The notes: generated from the sequence alone by a model not told the origin. A stretch of 13,653 nucleotides of DNA from Bacillota bacterium (GCA_021443825.1 JABUTE010000010.1:1-13653); one strand, 5' to 3'. Numbered from the stretch's first letter, positions 1 through 7,048 are shown. Made by a program: numbers and translations.

Positions 1-262
1 GCGATCAGAAGAAGTCTGCTCTCTCAGACAGTCTCAAACGACTATCCGCGCCGCCGCGGTCGATCGCCGTGGAGCTCATACGTCTTGCTCAAGGCTTTGC
101 TCCGGCACACCGCCCCGTCCCCAACGGCATCTGATCCTGCAAGAGGGTGTGGATCGGCAGGTGATGGCGGAGAAAAGGCTCTTTTTGGCTTTTCGTAGCC
201 ACACCCGCCGGGGTACCGCGCCCAACCCTTAGCCTCACGTCTTTCGATCGCCGGTAAACAGA
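1..262. other. Gene-free left end, possible structured RNA
   Basis: No coding region is convincing here; the open frames on both strands have low-complexity, Pro/Arg/Ser-rich translations. The stretch is GC-rich and full of short complementary segments: GGGTGTGG (145-152) with CCACACCC (199-206), a small hairpin GGCT/AGCC (187-200), GTCTG/CAGAC (14-18 with 25-29), and a 10-bp direct repeat TCGATCGCCG (60-69 and 244-253). This could be an independently transcribed structured RNA or the leader or tail of something outside the window. Some pairings are mutually exclusive, and GC-rich DNA forms such pairings by chance, so I make no family assignment. The strand is undecided; the hairpin around 145-206 reads plausibly on either. 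Confidence 0.25.
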
Positions 263-291
263 TGGTAAACTTTAAAGCAAGATGATATAAT
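263..291 (+). promoter_or_regulatory. Promoter of pepT, extended -10 type
   Basis: A consensus -10 TATAAT lies at 286-291, preceded by TG at 283-284 (extended -10, TGATATAAT). The -35 position (263-268, TGGTAA) is only a half match, which is usual for extended -10 promoters. Transcription would start near 298, leaving a leader of about 70 nt before pepT. Confidence 0.6.
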
Positions 292-368
292 AGAACTGTT
301 GGCGGTATGCAGCCGTCCATCGCCCATCGGATCATATCGAAATTGTATTCAGGAAAGGAATCAGACCA

Positions 369-1622
369 ATGAACTATCAGGAAAAGCTTGCAGAAAAGTT
401 CTTCAGATATGCTGCCATCAGCTCCCAGAGCGTAGGCGGATCTCCCGTCGTACCCTCCAGCCCCGGTCAGACCGAGCTGGCAAAGCTGCTCATGAAGGAG
501 CTGGAAGAAGTCGGCGCCGTCGACATCTCCATCAGCGACACCGCCGTCGTGATCGGCCATATTCCCGCAAACCTTCCCGAAGGCCACGCACCCGTTCCTG
601 CAGTCGGCTGGGTCGCTCATCTGGACACCGTTGACTCCAAGGTATCTCCCGACATCCACCCCGTCATGATCCGCAACTATCAGGGCGGCGACATCTGCCA
701 GAACGAGGCCCTCGGTCTTTATATCAAGGCCGACGAGCATCCCGAGCTGGCCAAGTACATCGGTCAGGACATCATCGTATCCGACGGCACCTCCGTGCTG
801 GGCGCAGACAATAAGTCTGCCATCGCCAACGTCATGACCGCCATGGAGATCCTCCATAACGATCCCTCCATTCCTCACGGTGAGATCTATTGCTGCTTCG
901 TTCCCGACGAAGAAGTCGGCCTTTGCGGCGCCAAGTCCATCGATTTCAGCAAGTTCCCCGTCGCCTTTGCCTATACTATCGACTGCTGCGAGCTGGGCGA
1001 AGTCGTCTTCCAGACCTTTAACGCCGGCTCCGGAAGAGTTCACATCAAGGGCCGCACCGCTCATCCCATGAACTCCAAGAACAACGTCATCAACCCCTGC
1101 ATGATCGCCACCGACATCATCAACATGTTCGACAGAGCCGCCACTCCCGAGCATACCGAAGATACCGAAGGCTACATCTGGGTCACCGGCATCCGCTGCG
1201 ACGCCCTTAACGGCGAAGTCGACCTGAACATCCGCGACCACAGCAAGGCCAAGTACGAAGCCAAGAAGGAATACATCAAGGCTGCCGTTGAAATGGCTAA
1301 ACTGAAGCATCCCGAAGCACAGATCAGCGTAGAGCTTACCGATGTCTATGCCAACATCTACGACGCTGTTAACGAAAACAACAGCAAGTGCATCGACTAC
1401 ATCTACGAAGCCATGAAGCAGCTTGATATCACCCCCAAGACCATCGCCATGAGAGGCGGCACCGACGGTTCCTTCATCTCGGGCAAGGGCATCCTGACCC
1501 CCAATTACTTTACCGGTGCCCATAACTTCCATGCCATCTCCGAATTCATGCCCATGGAAGCCACCGAAAAGTCTCTGCTGATGACCTTAAAGCTCATCGA
1601 GCTGATCACCGAAGGAAAGTAA
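369..1622 (+). CDS. pepT: Tripeptide aminopeptidase PepT (peptidase T, M20B)
   Basis: A cytosolic zinc peptidase that removes the N-terminal residue from tripeptides, used in peptide catabolism. The 417-residue protein is full length for the family. Visible motifs: HLDTVD (84-89, ligand H84 and catalytic-site D86), GADNKSAIA (145-153, bridging ligand D147), PDEEVG (179-184, general-base and ligand glutamates E181/E182), TID (203-205, ligand D205) and FTGAHNFH near the C terminus (ligand H385). All expected active-site residues are therefore present. The start ATG at 369 follows AGGAAAGG with suitable spacing. It is a single-gene unit with an upstream extended -10 promoter and a strong terminator 20 bp after the stop. 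Codons are strongly biased toward C-ending forms, which suggests high expression. The identification is secure. Confidence 0.97.
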   Translation: MNYQEKLAEKFFRYAAISSQSVGGSPVVPSSPGQTELAKLLMKELEEVGAVDISISDTAVVIGHIPANLPEGHAPVPAVGWVAHLDTVDSKVSPDIHPVMIRNYQGGDICQNEALGLYIKADEHPELAKYIGQDIIVSDGTSVLGADNKSAIANVMTAMEILHNDPSIPHGEIYCCFVPDEEVGLCGAKSIDFSKFPVAFAYTIDCCELGEVVFQTFNAGSGRVHIKGRTAHPMNSKNNVINPCMIATDIINMFDRAATPEHTEDTEGYIWVTGIRCDALNGEVDLNIRDHSKAKYEAKKEYIKAAVEMAKLKHPEAQISVELTDVYANIYDAVNENNSKCIDYIYEAMKQLDITPKTIAMRGGTDGSFISGKGILTPNYFTGAHNFHAISEFMPMEATEKSLLMTLKLIELITEGK

Positions 1623-1643
1623 TCTCCGGCGCTTAAGTCACTC

Positions 1644-1676
1644 ACCCTTCTGCTTTTGAGGCAGAAGGGTTTTTTT
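1644..1676 (+). terminator. Rho-independent terminator after pepT
   Basis: A perfect 10-bp stem, ACCCTTCTGC (1644-1653) with GCAGAAGGGT (1661-1670), has a 7-nt loop and is followed by a T-run through 1676. It sits just after the pepT stop and ends that transcript. Confidence 0.93.
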
Positions 1677-1686
1677 GACGGAGCCC

Positions 1687-1715
1687 TTGAATTTTCAGCA
1701 GAGAATCAATATACT
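1687..1715 (+). promoter_or_regulatory. Promoter of the LtaS-like/exonuclease operon
   Basis: TTGAAT (1687-1692) and TATACT (1710-1715) are separated by exactly 17 nt, close to the vegetative sigma consensus. It lies just past the pepT terminator. Transcription would start near 1722, giving a leader of about 47 nt. Confidence 0.7.
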
Positions 1716-1768
1716 TGTACCGGTCGTTTTTCGAATAGCAAGGGTCTGCCGAAAGGCCCGAACGAAAC

Positions 1769-3916
1769 ATGAAGGCAAAAAACAAAGGCGAAAATATCTT
1801 TCATATCCATCGTTCTCAGCTGCGGCTTTTGCTGGGCTACGCAGCGGTGCTTCTGGCGTTGCTGCTGTTTGCCGAGCTCTATCTGTACGGGCTTATGCAC
1901 AGAGGCTTTTCCGATTTTCGCCCCTGGATCCTGCTCTTTCTTCCGTCCTTTGCCCTGGCGGGCGCCGCTTTGGGCGGCTTTGGCCATACGAAAAAGAGCG
2001 CGCTGCTGCCCTTCGGCCTTGCCGCTGCCGTGCTCTGCGTCTTTTATCTGTCGCAGATCATCTATTTTGAGATCTTCGGCTCGGTCTATTCCGTTTCCAT
2101 GATGGGCATGGGCGGAACTGCCGTGGTCAACTTCGGCTGGGGCATGATGGGTTCTGTGGCAAAAGCGATCCCCCCGTTGGCCGCCTTTTTGCTGATCGCG
2201 GCGGGCGGACTCTTCCGTCTGTTAAAAGCAAATACCGACCTGCATCTTTCGGGCATGGTTCGGGTGGTTTCTCTGACCGGCGCTGCCGCCCTTGCCGCTT
2301 TGGCACTGGTGATCCTTCCCCTGGGGGGCACGAAAGAGCAGTCTCCCTATGCCGCCGTGTTCAGCACCATGATGGATTCGGATACGGCGGCCTCAAAGAT
2401 CGGGGTGCTGACCAATTCCCTGCTGGAGGCAAGAGCCTACTTTTTCCGCAATATCACCGAAATGGATGCGGTCTATGCCCAGGAAAGCGACGTGCTGGAT
2501 TCGGAAGATCCGTCGGAGCTGATCGACGATCTGGAGGATGCCATCGAAGACGATGCAGCCCTTGCCGGCATAAGCCTCGAAGACGAAGAGGAGGAAGACC
2601 TTCCGGCGCCTGCCGACACCTCGCCCAATATCATCAAAGATCTTGATTTTCAGGCGCTGATGGACAGCAGCGACGACAGCGATATCGACGAACTGTGCGA
2701 CTATCTGCTGCAGCAGGGCGGCACAGCGAAAAACGAGTATACCGGCCTTTTTGCCGATAAAAATCTGATCTATATCTGTGCTGAATCCTTTTCGGGCCTT
2801 GCCATCGATCCGGTGCTGACGCCCACCCTTTACCGGATGGCAAATGGCGGCATCGTGCTGGACAATTACTACAACAGCTTTAAAAACACCACCACCAACG
2901 GTGAATATGCTCTGGTGACCGGCCTTTGGCCCGATGTTTCCCGCGAGGCGAAGCGGGGAACCGCCGTGGGAAGCTTTCCCCAGAGCGCATCCAACTACAT
3001 GCCCATGGGGCTGGGCACCCTGTTTCGCGACCAGAAGGGCGCTGTCGCCAGAGGCTACCACAACTATCTGGGCAGCTATTACCACCGCGACCGGTCTCTG
3101 CCAAATCTGGGGCTGGAGTGCAAGTTCATGAACGACGGCATGCATTTTACCACCGGCTGGCCGGCCTCCGATCTGGAGATGCTTCAGCAGTCGGTGGACG
3201 ACTATATCAATGAAGACCGGTTCGTTGCCTACTATATGACCTTCAGCGGACACGGACCCTATGCCGATACCAATTGCATGGTGCAGCGAAATATCGAAGA
3301 GACCGAGGCTGCCCTGGAAGGGCGCGAGCTGTCCGACACGGCGCTCAGCTATCTGGCCTGCAATCTGGAGCTGGAAAAGGCTATGGCCTATCTGCTCGGC
3401 CGCCTGCAGGAGGCCGGAAGGCTGGACGATACGGTCATCGTGCTGGCCGGCGATCACTATCCCTATTATCTGGACGGCGATTCCCGCGATGAGCTGGCCG
3501 GCCATCCTGTGGAGATGACCTTCGAGCTTTATAAGAGCACCTGCATTCTCTACAACAGCGCCATGGAGCCGGTGCACGTTGACATTCCCTGCTGCAATGT
3601 GGATATTCTGCCTACGGTGCTCAATCTGTTCGGCATCGAATACGATTCCCGCATGCTGGCCGGAACGGATATCTTTTCCGACGGCACCCACGCTGCAGTT
3701 TTGTATAACAAAAGCTTTATAACCGATTGGGTCTGCTACGACTATTCCATGGACACCGCCGACTGGATCGGCGATTCCCGCTTCCTGTCAGACGAAGAAA
3801 AGGCAGATTACCTTGACACCATGCTTTCGTGGGTCAAGAGCCGCTATGCCATGTCTTTGAAGATCGCAGATACCGATTTTTACCGCTGGATACTGAAGCC
3901 GGATACGAACCGGTAA
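1769..3916 (+). CDS. LtaS-like polyglycerolphosphate (lipoteichoic acid) synthase, sulfatase fold
   Basis: A membrane enzyme of the LTA synthase/phosphoglycerol transferase group, which moves glycerolphosphate units from phosphatidylglycerol onto an outer-leaflet glycolipid. About five hydrophobic helices (roughly 18-42, 52-72, 79-102, 131-150, 163-184) precede an extracellular sulfatase-type domain (about 331-650). Catalytic features are in place: AESF (E339, metal ligand), the NTTTNGEY block (nucleophile among T374-T376), SGHGPY (H495), and GDHYPYY (D562/H563, metal ligands). Between helices and catalytic domain lies an unusually acidic linker (about 239-305). At 715 residues it is somewhat longer than classical LtaS, mostly because of this linker. 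The ATG at 1769 is the only possible start, since an in-frame TAG lies at 1736; its ribosome site (GAAAGG, 12 nt away) is weak. The exact polymer made is uncertain. Confidence 0.88.
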   Translation: MKAKNKGENIFHIHRSQLRLLLGYAAVLLALLLFAELYLYGLMHRGFSDFRPWILLFLPSFALAGAALGGFGHTKKSALLPFGLAAAVLCVFYLSQIIYFEIFGSVYSVSMMGMGGTAVVNFGWGMMGSVAKAIPPLAAFLLIAAGGLFRLLKANTDLHLSGMVRVVSLTGAAALAALALVILPLGGTKEQSPYAAVFSTMMDSDTAASKIGVLTNSLLEARAYFFRNITEMDAVYAQESDVLDSEDPSELIDDLEDAIEDDAALAGISLEDEEEEDLPAPADTSPNIIKDLDFQALMDSSDDSDIDELCDYLLQQGGTAKNEYTGLFADKNLIYICAESFSGLAIDPVLTPTLYRMANGGIVLDNYYNSFKNTTTNGEYALVTGLWPDVSREAKRGTAVGSFPQSASNYMPMGLGTLFRDQKGAVARGYHNYLGSYYHRDRSLPNLGLECKFMNDGMHFTTGWPASDLEMLQQSVDDYINEDRFVAYYMTFSGHGPYADTNCMVQRNIEETEAALEGRELSDTALSYLACNLELEKAMAYLLGRLQEAGRLDDTVIVLAGDHYPYYLDGDSRDELAGHPVEMTFELYKSTCILYNSAMEPVHVDIPCCNVDILPTVLNLFGIEYDSRMLAGTDIFSDGTHAAVLYNKSFITDWVCYDYSMDTADWIGDSRFLSDEEKADYLDTMLSWVKSRYAMSLKIADTDFYRWILKPDTNR

Positions 3917-3925
3917 AGGAGCTTT

Positions 3926-4513
3926 ATGATAACACCTGTCGTGATCGACCTGGAATGGAACCATCCCCTGCGGGGAAGGCCCTATGCCCCGGGACTGCCC
4001 GGAGAGATCATTCAGATCGGCTGCGCCAAGCTGGACGACAGCTGCCGCGTGACCGATACCCTCGATCTGATGATCAAGCCGGTCTACTATCCGAAAATGA
4101 ATAAGGAGATCCAGAAGCTGACCCTGATCACCGATGCCGACCTGGCAACGGGCATCCGCTTTCAGGATGCGGTGAAGCGGCTGCGGTCCTGGTGCGGCGA
4201 AGACGACAGTTATGCCTTCGTTTCGTGGGGGCCCGACGACCTGCTGATGCTGGAGCGCAACATGCTCAAATTCGGCCTGGATATCAGCTGGCTGCCCAAG
4301 ACCTACGATGCCCAGCTGATGTTCGACGACATGGAGATGCGGGAGAACCGCCACTGGGCCCTGAACTACGCCATGTATCACTTTGAAGAAAAGCCCGACG
4401 GCGCCCACAATGCTCTGGCCGATGTGCTGAGCACGGTGAAGATCTTAAAGCATCTGGATCTTGCGGAAGGCCTTACCGATGACTATTTTCGCTGCGACCG
4501 GCGCGACGACTGA
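3926..4513 (+). CDS. DEDDh-family 3'-5' exonuclease (RNase T/ERI1/KapD-like)
   Basis: A 195-residue cytosolic exonuclease-fold protein. The DEDDh catalytic set is visible: VIDLEW gives D8 and E10 (motif I), WGPDD gives D105 (motif II, the W-G-x-x-D form typical of ERI1/KapD-like members), and HNALAD gives H161 and D166 (motif III). It probably trims single-stranded RNA or DNA 3' ends using two metal ions; the actual substrate cannot be read from sequence. No extra domain is attached, so it is not a PolC or DinG fusion. A strong ribosome site, AAAGGAG, overlaps the stop codon of the LtaS-like gene and the start is 9 bp after that stop, so the two are co-transcribed and likely translationally coupled. 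A terminator follows 35 bp after its stop. Confidence 0.85.
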   Translation: MITPVVIDLEWNHPLRGRPYAPGLPGEIIQIGCAKLDDSCRVTDTLDLMIKPVYYPKMNKEIQKLTLITDADLATGIRFQDAVKRLRSWCGEDDSYAFVSWGPDDLLMLERNMLKFGLDISWLPKTYDAQLMFDDMEMRENRHWALNYAMYHFEEKPDGAHNALADVLSTVKILKHLDLAEGLTDDYFRCDRRDD

Positions 4514-4547
4514 CCGCTAGCCGAGAGCCGAACCCATAACAGCAATC

Positions 4548-4582
4548 AAAAACTCCAATGCCGCAGAGGCCTTGGAGTTTTT
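4548..4582. terminator. Bidirectional terminator between convergent genes
   Basis: AAAAACTCCAA (4548-4558) pairs with TTGGAGTTTTT (4572-4582), with a small inner GCC/GGC helix. A- and T-runs on both sides let it end the + operon and the - strand pncB transcript. Confidence 0.88.
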
Positions 4583-4639
4583 CGTTTTCAGAAGAGGTTA
4601 CGAGCGGCCCGGCGTTTCGCCGCCGACTGCTTTGGGCAT

Positions 4640-6064
4640 CTAACGGTTGTTGCCCAGCAGCTCGTTCTTCAGATCGTAGAGCTTCATGGAAAGATAGACG
4701 TTGTAGATATGGGGATTCTCAAAGCGCAGGCATTCTTCCCAGATGTGCTCCAGGCAGCTTTCGCGGTTTTTGCGGATCGCAGCCAGATCGGGCTGCTCAT
4801 AGACCAGCTCGCCGCCCCGGTAGATCTCCTGCAGCAGGGGCTTTGCCTCATAATTGTACAGCTCCTTGAACTTTTTTGCCGAGGTGGTGCTGACTGCCTT
4901 CAGGTTTTCTTCGCCGGGAACCGGTTCATCAGCCAGGCACATATAGTCGCCGAAGGCATAGCCGGTATCTTTGTCGAAGAGGCGGTAGACCTTCTTGTAG
5001 CCCGGGTTAGTGACCTTTTCGATATTGTTGGAGATCTTGATCTTGGGAATGATGGTTCCGTCTTCCTTTTCGACGGCGCACAGCTTGTAGACGCCGCCGA
5101 AGACAGGCTCCGCCTTGGAGGTGATCAGCCGCTCGCCCACGCCGAAGCTGTCGATGCAGGCACCCTGCAGCAGAATGTCCTTGATGATATATTCATCCAG
5201 CGAGTTGGAGATGACGATGGTGGCGTCGGGATGGCCGGCGTCGTCCAGCATCTTTCTCGCCTTTTTGGTCAGATAGGTGATGTCGCCGGAATCGATGCGG
5301 ATGCCTTTTTTGGCCGGCTTCAGCTCGTCAAAGATGCGGATGGCATTGGGAATGCCCGATTTTAAGGTGTCGTAGGTGTCGACCAGCAGCACGCAGTTGT
5401 CGCTATAGGTTTGGGCATAGGCCTTGAAGGCCTCGTATTCGGTATCGAACAGCTGCACCCAGCTGTGGGCCATGGTGCCCAGAGCGGGAATTCCGTAGTC
5501 GGGCTCGCAGTTGGCGCAGGCCGTGCCGCAGCAGCCGCCGATATAGGCAGAGCGGGCGCCGTAGATAGCTGCCGATGCGCCGTGGGCTCTGCGGGAACCG
5601 AACTCCATAACGGGGCGGCCCTGGGCGGCGCGCACGATGCGGCTTGCCTTGGTGGCGATCAGGCTCTGGTGGTTGAACAGCAGCAGGGCCATGGTCTCGA
5701 TGAACTGGGCCTGGATCACAGGACCTCTTACGGTCATGATGGGCTCGCCCGGAAAAATGGGCGTTCCTTCGGGAACCGCCCAGATATCGCAGCTGAACTT
5801 CCAGTTTCTCAGGTAGTCGATAAAGCGCTCGTCAAAGCCCTTCTTCTGCAGAAAGGCCAGGTCATCTTCGGTGAACTTCAGATTCTGAACATAATCGATA
5901 AAGGGGCCAAGGCCTGCGCACAATGCAACGCCGCCGTTTTCTGGGATCTTGCGAAAGAACAGATCGAAATAGGCGATCTGATTCTCAAGACCCTGCCTGA
6001 AATAGCCGTTGCCCATGGTCAGCTCGTAAAAGTCGACCAGCATTGTAAGATTGTCTCTTTCCAT
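4640..6064 (-). CDS. pncB: Nicotinate phosphoribosyltransferase (NAD salvage)
   Basis: Converts nicotinate, PRPP and ATP to nicotinate mononucleotide, the entry step of the Preiss-Handler NAD salvage route, in the cytosol. The 474-residue protein is typical in length. Family motifs: DFYELTMGNGYF (11-22), EFGSRRAHG (154-162, phosphate/PRPP region), GTMAHSW (196-202, with H200 at the position of the histidine that is phosphorylated by ATP), DSGDITYL (258-265), and GVGERLITS (308-316). The start ATG at 6064 has AAAAGG 10 nt upstream. It is a single-gene unit diverging from the PerR-like gene, and it shares a convergent terminator with the exonuclease gene. An inverted repeat overlaps its -10 and a hairpin lies in its leader, so it may be regulated, perhaps by NAD state (inference). 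Residues 177-186 are cysteine-rich (four Cys); I cannot say whether that matters. Confidence 0.96.
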   Translation of the reverse strand: MERDNLTMLVDFYELTMGNGYFRQGLENQIAYFDLFFRKIPENGGVALCAGLGPFIDYVQNLKFTEDDLAFLQKKGFDERFIDYLRNWKFSCDIWAVPEGTPIFPGEPIMTVRGPVIQAQFIETMALLLFNHQSLIATKASRIVRAAQGRPVMEFGSRRAHGASAAIYGARSAYIGGCCGTACANCEPDYGIPALGTMAHSWVQLFDTEYEAFKAYAQTYSDNCVLLVDTYDTLKSGIPNAIRIFDELKPAKKGIRIDSGDITYLTKKARKMLDDAGHPDATIVISNSLDEYIIKDILLQGACIDSFGVGERLITSKAEPVFGGVYKLCAVEKEDGTIIPKIKISNNIEKVTNPGYKKVYRLFDKDTGYAFGDYMCLADEPVPGEENLKAVSTTSAKKFKELYNYEAKPLLQEIYRGGELVYEQPDLAAIRKNRESCLEHIWEECLRFENPHIYNVYLSMKLYDLKNELLGNNR

Positions 6065-6109
6065 AGTAAAAATACCTTTTACCTATATGAGTCGGATCTT
6101 TATGGAAGA

Positions 6110-6138
6110 GCAGGGCGGCCCGGACTCGGCCATCCTGC
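6110..6138 (-). promoter_or_regulatory. Hairpin in the pncB mRNA leader
   Basis: In the roughly 95-nt pncB leader, GCAGG pairs with CCTGC (6134-6138 with 6110-6114) and an inner GGCC pairs with GGCC (6128-6131 with 6117-6120), around a 7-nt loop. It has no T-run, so it is not a terminator. It could stabilise the mRNA or be part of a regulatory leader. I recognise no riboswitch class. Confidence 0.35.
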
Positions 6139-6166
6139 GACTGCAGCAGATGCTTTCATCCTTTCC

Positions 6167-6175
6167 ATTATAGCA
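6167..6175 (-). promoter_or_regulatory. Promoter of pncB, extended -10
   Basis: Read on the - strand, TGCTATAAT (6175 to 6167) is a full extended -10. No good -35 is seen at 16-18 nt spacing, consistent with an extended -10 promoter. Transcription would start near 6160. Confidence 0.6.
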
Positions 6176-6197
6176 GAATTCAAAAAAACTGCTATAA
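6168..6197. repeat. Perfect 9-bp inverted repeat over the pncB -10, operator candidate
   Basis: TTATAGCAG (6168-6176) and CTGCTATAA (6189-6197) are exact reverse complements separated by a 12-bp A-rich spacer. One arm is the pncB -10 region, so a bound dimer would block transcription. I do not match it to a known NAD-metabolism repressor site from memory. Confidence 0.5.
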
Positions 6198-6324
6198 GTT
6201 ATTCAAAAAGAAGATGGCAAAAGCCTTGAAATTTAAAGGTTTGTGAAATAACAAACGAAGCAGGCCGCTGAAATGAGAATCGCACGGATTCGCTCGGGAT
6301 CCTTTTAAAATTCACCCTGCGGGA

Positions 6325-6353
6325 TTGACAAACGATTTTCTGTAGTCTAAAAT
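6325..6353 (+). promoter_or_regulatory. Promoter of the PerR-like gene
   Basis: A perfect -35 TTGACA (6325-6330) and a -10 TAAAAT (6348-6353) have a 17-nt spacer. The expected transcription start near 6360 falls in the middle of the palindromic operator. Confidence 0.85.
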
Positions 6354-6370
6354 TAAGAATGATTCTTAAT
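6352..6370. promoter_or_regulatory. Fur/PerR-type operator box, perfect palindrome
   Basis: ATTAAGAAT-G-ATTCTTAAT is a perfect 9-1-9 palindrome; its core TAAGAAT-N-ATTCTTA has the 7-1-7 layout of Fur-superfamily boxes. It overlaps the -10 and the transcription start, so binding by the regulator encoded immediately downstream would repress its own gene. Confidence 0.8.
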
Positions 6371-6390
6371 TGGATGAGTTAGGGGTAGCT

Positions 6391-6777
6391 ATGACTTCTT
6401 TAAATAAGCAGATCCTGGATCTGGTTCGAAATTCCATGAAGCACCTGAGCGCAGAAGAGGTATTCTTTCTCGCAAAGGAAAAAGATATCAAGGTATCTTT
6501 AGCCAGCGTTTACCGCATTCTGGGCAAGCTGGCTGCCGAAGGCTATATCCGCCAGCTGTCCAATCCGGGCAATCCGGATATGTTCGATAAAAATCTGACT
6601 CCCCACGGCCATCTGATCTGCTCCTGCTGCGGCAGTGTCGAGGATATCTTCGTCAGCAGCCTGCAAAGCGATCTGGAAAAGCTGGTGGAGCACCCCATCA
6701 GCAGCTATCAGCTGACCGTCAGCTATGTATGTCCGGCGTGCTTCGAAAAAGGCTCGGAGCCCGATGTGGCGTTTTAA
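6391..6777 (+). CDS. Fur-superfamily repressor, PerR-like
   Basis: A metal-dependent transcription repressor of 128 residues: an N-terminal winged helix (about 1-65) and a C-terminal dimerisation/metal domain. From memory of Bacillus subtilis PerR, its regulatory ligands H37, D85, H91, H93 and D104 align at a constant offset of 19 with H18, D66, H72, H74 and D85 here, and the structural zinc cysteines align with C77/C80 and C114/C117. This set, including Asp rather than Glu at the last ligand, suggests peroxide sensing by metal-catalysed His oxidation (inference). The start chosen is ATG 6391, which has AGGGG 5 nt upstream. The longer frame starts with TTG at 6370, inside the operator and without a ribosome site. 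It is likely autorepressed through the palindrome at 6352-6370. Fur or Zur function cannot be excluded. Confidence 0.88.
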   Translation: MTSLNKQILDLVRNSMKHLSAEEVFFLAKEKDIKVSLASVYRILGKLAAEGYIRQLSNPGNPDMFDKNLTPHGHLICSCCGSVEDIFVSSLQSDLEKLVEHPISSYQLTVSYVCPACFEKGSEPDVAF

Positions 6778-6803
6778 AGCCAGCGGAATAGGATTTATAA
6801 AAG

Positions 6804-6816
6804 CCCCCTGAAGGAT
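6804..6816 (+). repeat. 13-mer CCCCCTGAAGGAT, also at 9478-9490
   Basis: The same 13 bases form the left arm of the terminator at 9474-9512. Here only a weak CCCC/GGGG pairing with a long loop follows, so this copy may be a decayed hairpin. Otherwise 6778-7138 holds only the two hairpins listed separately, and I see no gene in it. Confidence 0.3.
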
Positions 6817-6879
6817 AAAGCTACGGGGAGATAAGGAAAAGCAATTCCAAAATTATTCCAGTAGCATTGCAAAGAAAAA

Positions 6880-6931
6880 AATAACGCCCGGGAAGGCAGA
6901 ATAAACTGCTTTTCTGGACGTTATTCTTTTT
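6880..6931. terminator. Strong terminator downstream of the PerR-like gene
   Basis: A long stem: AATAACG (6880-6886) pairs with CGTTATT (6919-6925), and the pairing continues, with one mismatch and two G-U pairs, to GGCAG/CTGCT around the loop AATAAA (6900-6905). T-run 6927-6931 follows on +. The A-run before 6880 could serve the - strand. Confidence 0.88.
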
Positions 6932-7002
6932 ATGGTCCGCACCTTCGCTTTTTCCGGCTGTTTCTTATGCGATATTGGTGCAATTTCAACAAGAATGAAA
7001 AT

Positions 7003-7048
7003 AGTGCACTGCGAGCGTTCGCTTTGCTTCGCTGTGCACTGTTTTCTT
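7003..7048. terminator. Hairpin terminator between convergent genes
   Basis: AGTGCAC (7003-7009) pairs with GTGCACT (7034-7040), with further inner GCGAG/TTCGC pairing. The + side is followed by GTTTTCTTT, and the - side reads TATTTTCATT. It probably ends the - strand oxidoreductase transcript about 100 nt past its stop, and backs up the preceding terminator on +. Confidence 0.6.

Noticed and set aside
14..29. GTCTG/CAGAC hairpin as a terminator for an upstream gene
   Set aside because: The stem is only five pairs and no T-run follows on either strand.
42..1532. Long open frame on the - strand, 496 codons
   Set aside because: It is antisense to pepT, whose motifs are unmistakable; strong third-position bias in pepT keeps the opposite frame open. 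Its translation is Gly/Val/Asp-rich and shows no domain.
1675..2070. 131-codon + strand frame starting in the pepT terminator
   Set aside because: It crosses the operon promoter and overlaps the LtaS-like gene in another frame; basic, low-complexity translation.
2393..3691. 432-codon - strand frame inside the LtaS-like gene
   Set aside because: Antisense shadow of a gene with complete catalytic motifs; no ribosome site and no recognisable domain.
5411..6229. 272-codon + strand frame opposite pncB
   Set aside because: Antisense shadow of pncB; it also runs across the pncB promoter.
6370..6390. TTG start that would lengthen the PerR-like protein by seven residues
   Set aside because: The TTG overlaps the operator palindrome and has no ribosome site, whereas ATG 6391 has AGGGG at good spacing.
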